From NCBI RefSeq assembly GCF_033958435.1, contig NC_134161.1:1674001-1738000 (forward strand): 64,000 bases of DNA, read 5' to 3'. Position 1 is the first letter of the stretch. Each line of letters opens with the position of its first letter. A model generated the notes under the pieces. It did not search any database and was not told where the DNA came from. It was given only the letters and a program-made list of their open reading frames with translations. The stretch comes from Carettochelys insculpta (Eukaryota > Chordata > Testudines > Carettochelyidae). Positions 45,390 through 54,212 of the stretch are shown here, one piece after another. A program made the translations under genes and the position numbers.

Positions 45390-47060
45390 CCCTCATGCCA
45401 TGTCCACCGGTTCCAGTGGACCCCTTGCCCCCAAGAAGCACCAACCACTGGCTGCCCTGGACAGGGCATCTGCCACCATAATTTCTTCTCCCTTCATATG
45501 CACAGTTTCCATATCCAGTGCAGGCCGCATAAGACTCCAGTGCGGACACTTGGCGTTTGAGCCTTGAGTTCTGGGCAGCCAGATCAATGGAGAATGAGCC
45601 ATTAATTCATTGAAGTTTCTGTTGCAGAGATAGGGCTGGAACTGTGCTACTGCCCACTCAACGGCATATCATTCCCTATGACAGAGCAGTTTTGTTCAGT
45701 GGGTGTCAGTTTCTTGCCTAAGAAAGCAACAGAGTGTGTCTCCCTGTTCTTCCCTGACGGTTGTAATACAGCCCCTAAACCAGCCTCTGATGCACCTTTG
45801 CACACTTTGAACATGTTGTCGAAGCTGGGCCAGCTAGAAGAGGTTTTCCTCGCCGTCTCAAGCCCCTCTCGGCACGCCCTTGTGCACTCCCTCCTCCTCC
45901 CCCGCAAACCTTTTATCACCTACAACACCCAGGAGAGATTGGACTTTCATTTGGGGTGCAGGCTGATTAACAGCAGCTTCGGCTTTGAAGGGATCCCGGC
46001 ATATTTGCTCTCCTCGAATTAGTTTCCAAAATAAGGAACTGGTCCAGTTGCACACAGAGAGGCTTTTACCGTTCAGCCTGCTGCTTCGAAGACGCAGCTC
46101 CTAGGTGTGGTTGTGGGTTGTTGAACACGGCTGCCAGCAGCACAGCCCTTTCAGAGCGACAAACGCTGGGTTAACCAGCCACTGAAAGGGGGCTCCTGCG
46201 GGAGTTAACCCAAATGGTGATGTTGTGAATCCGTGCAGAGCCCATGTTGGTGCTAGAAGCAGATTGTCTCTGTGCATGCCCAGCCAAAGGGCTCATCTGC
46301 TGACTGCTAACCACATCGAAGAGCGGTTTGGTGAAGATATTGAGCACCTAACCCAGGGCCAGCAACCAAAAGAGCAAGAAGAGCCATATTTTTTGAAATT
46401 CGGTAAAAAGAAACCTCAGTAATTCAAGAGCTGCAGTGCCTGTGAATATGAGACAGTCCTTAGTAGCTAACACAAGCCCTACTGTTTGTAACCCCTTTTC
46501 TAGGAAACGCGCACACACATATCCCACAATCGCTGCAGACGTTAAAAGGGGAGTTACCCAGCGTTTTGAGATCACATATTGTTTGCAGTTTAGATATGAG
46601 CTGTCCATTGTTGGGCTTTCAGACATTCACCAAAATATCAAAAATGATCAGGAGGGTTTTTTAACTTTGCAGTTATAGCATCAGGAGCCACACAGACGTC
46701 CTGAGAGAGCCCCAGGTTGCAGACCCCTGAGCTAATCAATTCTAGGCGTAGGATAAGCATCTGCTACTATGACAGCAACACCTGAGTGGTCTCTCTTTTG
46801 GGACCAGGATCACAGGTGATGCCAAGAGCGGCCGGACTTGAATTACTCCCGGATCTCACACGCTCCCAATATGCATTTCCTCTTGCACCTTGTTAGTGGC
46901 CCTGTAAGGTCTGCTGGGAGGTGGCTGGGGTGCTTCTGTAAAGGTTTCGCGCACAAGCAAGTTGCTTTTCCGAGGTGAGTCAGTCTGGTCTTCAGCTGCC
47001 AAATCAAGGAGGTGGCGTGCATTGGTCTCCCCTCCTGCACGGCAGATGGTGCTTACCATG
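45390..47060 (-). pseudogene. Ty3/gypsy-type LTR retrotransposon pol fragment (RT and RNase H)
   Basis: Read on the minus strand from 47060, frames give a pre-RT phrase (PSRPYRATNKVQEEMH), then RT motifs (ASPVILVPK, then ADAYPTPR near 46750). A hAT element interrupts it here. RT continues with FTTSPFGL and FQWLVN near 46200. The RT-RNase H connection follows (VNQPAPQMKVQSLLG near 45960). RNase H comes last (ASEAGLGAVLQPSG, VAFLGKKLTPTEQNCSVI near 45700-45800), ending at EEIMVADALSR near 45440. No LTRs, gag or integrase were found. The pieces are in several frames with stops. The first catalytic Asp of RNase H (normally D-A-S) reads G-A-S. It is an inactive, 5'- and 3'-truncated copy in FXYD6 intron 2, antisense to the gene. 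Confidence 0.88.
46354..46729. mobile_element. hAT-type MITE inserted in the gypsy RT region
   Basis: Ends are CAGGGCCAGCAACC at 46354 and, as reverse complement of the right end, CAGGGGTCTGCAACC, the classic hAT (Charlie-like) terminal pattern. The flanking 8-mers ACCTAACC (46346-46353) and AGCTAATC (46730-46737) match at six of eight positions, a decayed 8-bp target duplication. The 376-bp interior is non-coding. Gypsy RT sequence continues on both sides, so this insertion is the younger event. Confidence 0.85.
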
Positions 47061-47766
47061 GTTTCCCTGCTGTGGTGGTCTGCAGGTCTGTTTCCATGCT
47101 CCAGCTGTGGGACAGCATTGCCAAGAGACTTTCCCCCATGGTTTGCGTCATCGTTCCCTGCCCCTCACGAAGCCCCGCCCAAGGGTTTGCATTTTGTGTT
47201 TTTTCACTGGGCTTAGGACTCTTATTTCAGAAGAGTTTTTCCAGGAACGTGTGTCACAGCAGGCTGCTCGAGTGGCCTGACTGTCCAAGCAGCCACGTCT
47301 TCTAACTCTTCTGAACCTTTCGCCATAGTCAGTGATTGACTCTCCCTCTGCGCCCTTCTCAGGAATCTCCGAGGAGTCCTAGGGGTTCCCTCGTGTTCCT
47401 GCTGTATGGGAGATCAGAAGGGGAGGAGACCCCATTGATTCTTAGGGTGTCTCTCTGTAAGGAAAGAGCAACTAGAATAGCAACTTGTCCCGATCTTAGA
47501 CTCTCTTCTTCACATGCAGGCCTAAGATAGATTTTAGGGTCCTGCCTGACACATGCTTCTCACGGTACAAGCTTGTAGCTCTCCAGGATGGGAACCTTTG
47601 TGTGTTTGTCCTGCACCCTGTACAGGGTGCCCTGGTGCCTGACCACAGGTTCCCCAGCCCTACAATAATACAGGTCCTAGTTAATGCAAGTTAAAACTCA
47701 CATGCCCAGCAGTGCCCGTAATCCCAGCCCTAGTGTTTACACACTTTTTGTCTGTTTTGTTTCCAG

Positions 47767-47805
47767 CAACGAATCAAGAGAAGGAAAATGATCCTTTTAA
47801 CTATG
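47767..47805 (+). CDS. FXYD6: FXYD6 coding exon 2: acidic/basic spacer and start of the FXYD motif
   Basis: Acceptor TTCCAG ends at 47766 and donor GTGAGC starts at 47806; phase 1 at both sides. With the split codons it encodes residues 20-32, [13 protein letters not shown]. The Asp that completes the PFNYD signature (P-F-x-Y-D, residues 29-33) comes from the next exon. The extracellular FXYD motif contacts the Na,K-ATPase alpha and beta subunits. Mammalian FXYD6 has a similar KEKEMDPF stretch. The exon is short (39 bases) and lies only 65 bases before a 915-base GT/GA array. Confidence 0.95.
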
Positions 47806-47870
47806 GTGAGCATCAGAGCCCTTAGTGGTACGTGTGTGCACAGAATAGACCCGTGTGGTGCTAAAAGAAC

Positions 47871-48344
47871 TGTGTGTGTGTGTGTGTGCGTGCGAGAGAG
47901 AGAGAGAGAGGTGTGTGTGTGTGTGTGTGTGAGAGAGGGAGGGTATGTGTCAAGTGCGAGAGAGGGAGAGGGGTGTGTGTGTGAGAAAGGGTGTGTGTCT
48001 GCAAGAAAAGTGGGAGTGGTGTGTGTCAGTGTGTGTGTGTGTGCACGCAAGGGGGGAGAATTGTGTGTCTGTACGAGAGAGGGAGAGGTGTTTGTGTGAG
48101 AGCAGGAGGGAGAGGTGTGTGTCTGTATCTGTGTGAGTGAGAGAGGGAGAGGTGTGTGCGTGTGTGTGTGAGAGGGAGAGGTGTGTGTGTCTGTGAGGGG
48201 TGAAAGGGGTGTGTGTGCGTGAGTGAGAGGGAAAGGGAAAAGGAAAGGCATGTGCGTGTGTATGTGGGGGGGGTGAGAGAGAGGGAGAGGTGTGTCTGTG
48301 TGAGGGAGAGGTGTGTGTGTCTGTGTGTGAGGGGGGAGTGGGGG

Positions 48345-48375
<31 letters not shown>

Positions 48376-48596
48376 CGGTGTGTGTGTGTGTGAGAGAGAG
48401 AGGGAGCGGTGTGTGTGTGTGTGAGAGGGGTGAAAGGGGTGTGCGTGAGTGAGAGGGAAAGGGAAAAGGAAAGGCGTGTGTGTGTGTCTGTGTGTGAGAG
48501 AGAGGGAGAGGTGTGTCTGTGTGAGGGAGAGGTGTGTGTGTCTGTGTGTGAGGGGGGAGTGGGGTGTGTGTGTGTGTGTGAGAGAGAGAGGGAGCG

Positions 48597-48627
<31 letters not shown>

Positions 48628-48785
48628 CGGTGTGTGTGTGTGTGAGAGGGGTGAAAGGGGTGTGCGTGAGTGAGAGGGAAAGGGAAAAGGAAAGGCGTGT
48701 GTGTGTGTCTGTGTGTGAGAGAGAGGGAGAGGTGTCCGTGTCCGTGTCCATGGCCGTGTGTGTGTGAGAGAGAGAGAGGGAGCGG
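47871..48785. repeat. GT/GA low-complexity array with about 222-bp higher-order units
   Basis: Runs of (GT)n alternate with (GA)n, GGGAGAG and GGGAAAGGGAAAAGGAAAGG. The last word recurs at about 48231, 48457 and 48678 (226 and 221 bases apart), so a block of about 222 bases has been tandemly duplicated. It fills about 88% of FXYD6 intron 3, starting 65 bases after exon 47767-47805 and ending 64 bases before exon 48850-48924. Long frames here (for example on the minus strand, Ser/His/Thr-rich) are artefacts. Confidence 0.97.
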
Positions 48786-48849
48786 ACTGTGCTGGCCAGA
48801 ACACTGCGACCCCGTGGAAGTGACGCTGCCTTTGCCTTTCCCCTGCCAG

Positions 48850-48924
48850 ATTACCAGACTTTGAGGATCGGCGGTTTGGTGTTCGCCGTGGTCTTGTTTT
48901 CTGTGGGAATTCTCCTCATTCTCA
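48850..48924 (+). CDS. FXYD6: FXYD6 coding exon 3: transmembrane segment
   Basis: Acceptor CTGCCAG ends at 48849 and donor GTAAGT starts at 48925; phase 1 at both sides. It encodes the Asp of PFNYD, then [19 protein letters not shown] and ILLIL, residues 33-57 plus the first base of Ser58. This is the single membrane helix (about residues 38-57), with the two adjacent glycines (Gly40-Gly41) kept throughout the FXYD family. The peptide is essentially the mammalian FXYD6 transmembrane sequence as I know it and decides the assignment among FXYD paralogues. The helix packs against the Na,K-ATPase alpha subunit and modifies its cation affinity. Confidence 0.98.
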
Positions 48925-49720
48925 GTAAGTTGCTGAGGCAGAGCCGGTGGCTGGTGAGACTGGGGAGACAGAACCGGCTGCCTGGGGCGTACCATGTACG
49001 CTGGAGCCCCTCCGGCCTGGCAGCCCTGGGAGACGGGCGGCGCTGGACTGAAGATGTGGCTGGGCCAGGGAGGACGCTGTGAGGTTGGGGCTCACCTGGC
49101 TTCCTGCTCCCAGGCCCGCGTGTGGCTCTGTGCCCCGCCCTGCCCCCAGGCCCAGCCCCCCAGCTGCTGTGGGAGCAGTGGGGACAGACATGTGGCAGCA
49201 GCTCTGTGGGGAGGGGGAGCAGCAGTACGGAGCCGCTTCCTGCCCCGTGCCGTGGGTGTCAGGCACACGCAGTGTGGTGCTCACGGGCTCCTCAGGGCTG
49301 TGCTGCTCGCTGGCCCACGCTGCCGCTGCCACGCTCTGCTTTGCAGCCCCCGGAGCTGGAGAGAACCCTGCCGGCGGCAGCGCTGGTGGGCCCTCAGCGC
49401 GAGGGGGGGAACAGGCGCTCTGGGAAGGCCACGTTTCTCCCCCCCTGAGATCACTGGGGGCCACGCCCGTCCCAGGGCACGCTGCACTCGCAGCCCCCCT
49501 CGGCTGGCTCCGGGCGCTGCTGCTGCCAGCGCAGGGGGCGACCCACGGTGTGGGACCCCCTCCTTTCCACCCACCGCAGCCCCTTGCTGCCGCCCTGCCT
49601 GCTGCGTACGCCGCCCTAAGGCTTCTGGGAGTGCTGCAGCGCCAGCGTGACCTGCCAGGCGTGGGCCTGCTGGCGGAGGGGCGCGTCCCTCTGCCTCATG
49701 ATGTTTTCTTGCTCTTCCAG

Positions 49721-49757
49721 GCAGGAGGTGCAGATGCAGCTTCAACCAAAAGCCCAG
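49721..49757 (+). CDS. FXYD6: FXYD6 coding exon 4: juxtamembrane basic/cysteine segment
   Basis: Acceptor TCTTCCAG ends at 49720 and donor GTAGGT starts at 49758. It completes Ser58 and encodes RRCRCSFNQKP plus two bases of Arg70. The conserved Ser at the inner membrane edge and the RRC.C cluster are FXYD family traits. The cysteines are the kind that can be palmitoylated or glutathionylated, and the arginines anchor the helix at the inner face (positive-inside). Mammalian FXYD6 has the same pattern with Lys for the third basic residue. Confidence 0.96.
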
Positions 49758-50649
49758 GTAGGTGTGTGGGGATGGTTGGCTGGGGGACGAGTCTGCCCGG
49801 CACTGGAACTCTCTCCCAGCTCCCATGGCTACATCACAGCGGGATGCCCATTCCTTCACAGCCAAAGCACAGGGAGCGGGGCAAGGGTCCCTGAGCAGCC
49901 AGGGGGTGACGTCTGCCTGGGGAGGGTGCCCCAGCTGGGGCTGAGCTGTCTGGCAGGCACTTCCCCTCCAGGGCTGGTACCCAGCATGCTTGCCAATAGG
50001 AGTGCAGTCACCAGTCCCGTCCGTGTGGCACGTGCTTTTCCTTGCGCGTTTCAGCTGCTTTTCCCCAAGGACACCTGTCAGTGCAGTGGGGGTCTGAGGC
50101 CCACATGGCAGTGCATCCAGGAGCTCAGCACCACGGCCCCCTGGCCCCGCCCACCAGTGCATTGCAGGCTGAGGCAGGGATGCGCAGAGGGCTCAACAAG
50201 AGCCTGCATCATTTCCTAGAGGGCCCTGCAAAGCCCAGCGAGAGGCTTGTGCAAACTCAGGCTAATGGCGAGAGCCAGCCACTGTACCTCCTCACAGCTC
50301 CCTGCAGCAGACACAGCGTCTCCTCCCCCCTGCTCTGCCAGCTCCCAGGCACCCCGACCGCGGCTCTGCGGTGCCCAAATCTGTGCACGCCTGCCTCCCG
50401 CCCATGCCAGCCCCTGCCTTGGGCTGAGCTGGTTTGCTCCTGGGCTGGGGGTGATGGACAAGCATCCCTGCTCCTTTCCTGAGGCGCAGTGGTGTGGTTG
50501 GGTCATCAAACGGAGAGTCTAATGTGAACAGGCATGGAGCAAGCACAGTCCCCTGGACTCTGTGCTCAGCCCTTACTGGCATCACGCACTCAGCTGAGTG
50601 TCCAAGCTCCTGGGACCTTGTGGGTCTCATTGTGCATTTCTGGTTGCAG

Positions 50650-50699
50650 AGCCCCTGGGGATGAGGAGGCTCAGGCGGAGAACTTGATTGCAGCAAATG
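50650..50699 (+). CDS. FXYD6: FXYD6 coding exon 5: acidic cytoplasmic tail
   Basis: Acceptor GGTTGCAG ends at 50649 and donor GTAAGG starts at 50700. It completes Arg70 and encodes APGDEEAQAENLIAAN (residues 71-86), ending in phase 1. The acidic tail matches the mammalian FXYD6 APGDEEAQ.ENLI..N pattern. A 141-base intron follows, the shortest in the gene. Confidence 0.96.
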
Positions 50700-50840
50700 G
50701 TAAGGGCTGTGTTTTCTTGCTGCCTGTGGGGTGCGTTCCACGGAAAGCTGGCCCCTGGCTGCTTGCCAGGCGTGGAGCAAGGCTGGCAGCCGAGGCCTTT
50801 CGCTCGAACTTCTAAAGACACTGTGCCGTTTTCTTCGCAG

Positions 50841-50869
50841 CAACGGGGACCCCAAAAGCCGAGAACTGA
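50841..50869 (+). CDS. FXYD6: FXYD6 coding exon 6: C-terminus and stop codon
   Basis: Acceptor TTCGCAG ends at 50840. With the split codon it encodes ATGTPKAEN (residues 87-95) and a TGA stop at 50867-50869. The KAEN end agrees with mammalian FXYD6. The exon continues 14 bases as 3' UTR to a donor GTGAGC at 50884, so the UTR is itself spliced. Confidence 0.95.
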
Positions 50870-50883
50870 ACTAGAGCCATCAG
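50870..50883 (+). other. FXYD6: FXYD6 3' UTR part of the stop-codon exon
   Basis: Fourteen bases after the stop codon, ending CATCAG before the donor GTGAGC. As I recall it, mammalian FXYD6 mRNA also has a CATCAG phrase at this place. Confidence 0.75.
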
Positions 50884-51486
50884 GTGAGCCACATCCAGCT
50901 TTTCTCGTGCGCGGTTCCGCTGTGCTGGACGAGGGGTTAATTAGAGCTGTGCCCCGGCTGAGGTCAGCGGGGACAGTGGGGTAGGGGGTGCCGTTTGCAC
51001 AGCATGGGGAGCACAGGACTCCGGCGCAAAGCAGGTGGGTTTACACGTTAGCTGGTTGTGCTGTGCTATTGGGTCCATCCAGGATCCAGTCCCTAGGCCG
51101 GTGCTCAGACACAGTCCCAGTGTGGCACCTGTGAAAAAACGAGGGTCCTTGATTCTGGTCTCCCACGTGGGTGTGAGAACCCACAGAAGGCGAGGTTGAT
51201 GGGTGTGAAAGTTGAGCAGGGCCTGGTGTGACCCTGGGGCTGGGGTGCAGCATCCTGTTGGCACTCAGCTCCAGCCAGGGAGAGATGGCAGGGTGGTGCA
51301 CAGGCAGGCCCTCAAAGGGCTGCTTTGGGGCACTGCAATTCAGGAAGGATAGAGCCCGGCACGTGCAGTTGTCTGTGTAACCCGCTGTGGCTTTCCCTGC
51401 CCCTGCACTACCCAGCTGGGCTGATGCCTTCCAGGCCTCAAGCCAGAGCACCCTGGTGTTCAGGTCTCTCCTTCCCTGACCCGCAG

Positions 51487-51528
51487 GTTAAACCAGCCAC
51501 AAGGCTGCTGGGACAGGACGCCTACTTG
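51487..51528 (+). other. FXYD6: Possible optional 3' UTR exon of FXYD6
   Basis: A 42-base stretch between a good acceptor (CTTCCCTGACCCGCAG) and a perfect donor (CTTG followed by GTGAGC). It carries no coding sequence in frame because the stop codon is upstream. It could be skipped, and only RNA evidence could settle its use. Confidence 0.35.
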
Positions 51529-53409
51529 GTGAGCTTCCCCCCTCTAGCAACCTGACCTTATAGACACGCGTCCTACTGCATGATCCACCCGAGGAGCGTG
51601 GCTGTCCTGGAGACCTAGGGCAGTCCCTGCAGGCAGGGCGTGTGGCAGGGTGGATTGGTCACACTGCTGGCATGCATTGCAACCCGGAAAAGGTGCTTGT
51701 GCCACTGGCTCAGTGGCTGCTCAGAATTAATGGCTTAGGGGGTTGTTGTTAAGATCTGTGGCACTTCTGCTGGGTCTGTTTATTTGGCTTTTGACTTCCA
51801 GTTGGTTAATTTGGGATGGAACCTCCAATATCCCGGGTGTCCCGTCAGCTCTCTTACAGCATGATGAGCCCACATTTCCTGGCTTCTGCCTGCTGCTCCG
51901 TCCCTGCTTCCCGGCGCTGCTAGCTGGGTGGAGCGGAGTGAATGTGTGAAGCGCAATTTGTTGGTTTCAGTTCTCCACTCAGGGACTCCCTGCTCGCAGA
52001 CGGAGATTTCCTCCAGTCGGGGGCTGCAGTCAGGTGCTTTGTTTTAGTGACGGGTAGATGTGAACCACAGTCTGAGAGGGGTAGCGGGAACTGACCCGAT
52101 GGCTCAGTGCCATTGTGTTTGTCCTTGGATGGCGTAAGTGCAGTTGTGAAAACCTGGCATCCAAGTACAGGAGTTTTTTAAAAGGATGATTGTAAATCTG
52201 GGCCCAGGAAGTGTCTGCTGGTGTGAACAAGCTTGTGCTCGGGCCTAGCCTGGGCCAGACAGTCGCATTCCATGCTTGGCTTCGCTCAGAAAGCACTGTG
52301 TCTCCTCCGCTTTCCTCCTGCTGAGGGGCTAAGCAGCGGGGGGCCAGCCTGACCTAATGTCCTCCCTCCTCACAGATCACAGACCTGAGGACAGATGCTT
52401 GGACCACAAATGTAAGCGACCTGCCGAAAGCGAGAATGACAGCAACAGGTCCTCCTCCGGAGATGCAGAGAAGCTGTGTCCATATAACCCTCTGTACTTT
52501 AATCCTGGTTCTCTCTGTAAACCCCTGTAAACACTCACGCGCCTACAGTCCTGTGTTATGTCAGTGTACGACGCCCGTCACCCTGGGCTAGCTGTTACGA
52601 TGTTGTGTTCGTGAGTTTCTCTTCATTTTTCTGGTGCTGTCGAGTGGTGTGAGAATGGCAGGATGTGCTCCCCTGGCACGGAGCTCGGTACCAAGCTGGG
52701 GGCTGTGGCTCTTTGTCCTGTCTCGGGGGACAGGGGATGATCCCACATGGCAAACTAAGGAACACGTTACAAAGGCTCAGCTGTGCCCTGCTTTTCAGTG
52801 GTTTTGAAGCAGCCGGGGCATTTAAGATGTGCGATAGACGACTTAAAACAGTTGTGTTTATTTGAGCTCTTTAATCTGAAAGCAAGAGCCCGGTGGTGCA
52901 TGGAGTCAGCTCTGCGTCATGCACCGATCCTGACCCAGCACCAGGGCTTCAGCCCCCCCAGACCCCGAGGGGTTAGTGTTGGTGAAGCATTCCCCCTGTT
53001 CCACCCCCAGACGTCGGCTGTCCCACCCCGCCTGCAGGAAGGAGCTTTTCCTCGTGCGGCTCTGCGGCCCGAGTGAGTTGTGTGTTGTTCTCGAGGCGGG
53101 GACAGGAATTCTGTAGGAACCAGAGCTGGGTCCAGAGCGAACGCCCAGCCGCAGACTGCGTGTGTTTGCCGAGGGAGGGGATTTCTGAATCTCAGCTCAC
53201 ACCCACATCCAGATTTCTTAGCTGGCCAAACGTAGAGCCTGCCCAGACTCCCACTGGGCTTTGGGGCGTTTGGAATCTGAACCCAGGCGCCCGGCACAGG
53301 GTCTGTTGTACAGGGGGCAGTGCTGCACCAGGAGCCCCAGGGAGAGACCCGCTGCCCTTGGTACTTGGGCCACCCAGAGCTCAGCTGAAGGCCTCGGCTC
53401 AAGTGTCGA

Positions 53410-54212
53410 AGCCAGTTCCTCCTGCCCGTGCTTGTGCCAGGAGGGCTGGTGTGTGCATGTGTGTAACACAAGCACTGCATGCTCAAAGTGTTGCAAGCAG
53501 CCAGCTCCTCCCATGTCTGCTTGTGCCAGGGAGAGCTGGTGTGTGCACGTGTAACACAAGCACTGCATGCTCAAAGTATTGCACGCAGCCGGCTCCTCCC
53601 GCCTGTGCTTGTGCGAGGGAGGCTGGTGTGCACATGTGTGTAACACAAGCGCTGCATGCTCAAAGCGTTGCAAGTAGCCAGCTCCTCCCGTCCGTGCTTG
53701 TGCCAGGGAGGGCTGGTGTGTGCACGTGTAACACAAGCGCTGCATGCTCAAAGCGTGGCACGCAGCCAGCTCCTCCCGTCTGCTTGTGCCAGGGAGGGCT
53801 GGTGTGTGCACATGTAACACAAGCGCTGCATGCTCAAAGCGTGGCACGCAGACAGCTCCTCCCGTCTGTGCTTGTGCCAGGGAGGGCTGGTGTGTGCACA
53901 TGTAACACAAGCGCTGCATGCTCAAAGCGTGGCACGCAGACAGCTCCTCCCGTCCGTGCTTGTGCCGGGGAGGGCTGGTGTGTGCACATGTGTAACACAA
54001 GCACTGCATGCTCAAAGCGTTGAACGCAGCCAGCTCCTCCTGTCCGTGCTTGTGCCAGGGAGGGCTGGCGTGTGCACGTGTAACACAAGCGCTGCATGCT
54101 CAAAGCGTTGCACGCAGCCAGCTCCTGTCCGTGCTTGTGCCAGGGCGGGCTGGTGTGTGCACGTATAACACAAGCGCTGCATGCTCGAAGCGTTGCACAC
54201 AGCCAGCTCTTG
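53410..54212. repeat. 88-bp minisatellite, nine copies, in the presumed FXYD6 3' UTR
   Basis: The word GCTCAAAG (last copy GCTCGAAG) recurs at 53481, 53569, 53658, 53746, 53832, 53920, 54010, 54098 and 54183; spacing is 85-90 bases, most often 88. Each unit has 'gtgtaacacaagcgctgcat', 'cgcagccagctcctcccgtc' and 'gtgccagggagggctggtgt'. Open frames spanning the array on both strands are artefacts. Confidence 0.95.

Larger units (their letters stand above)
44588..47766. other. FXYD6 intron 2, with nested transposons
   Basis: Phase 1 intron of 3179 bases. The Ty3/gypsy fragment (45390-47060) and hAT MITE (46354-46729) listed separately take up most of the second half. The first 800 bases show nothing recognised. 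Confidence 0.9.

Noticed and set aside
47730..48995. 421-codon Ser/Thr/His-rich frame on the minus strand and several Cys-Val-rich + frames
   Set aside because: They translate the GT/GA simple repeat in FXYD6 intron 3 and even cover two FXYD6 exons on the wrong strand.
49079..50219. Open frames of 190-293 codons on both strands in FXYD6 introns 4 and 5
   Set aside because: They overlap real FXYD6 exons in other frames, have no domain features and reflect GC-rich sequence.
53073..54023. 316-codon cysteine-rich frame resembling a repeated secreted protein
   Set aside because: It is an effect of the 88-bp minisatellite. The frame shifts between units and the opposite strand is equally open.
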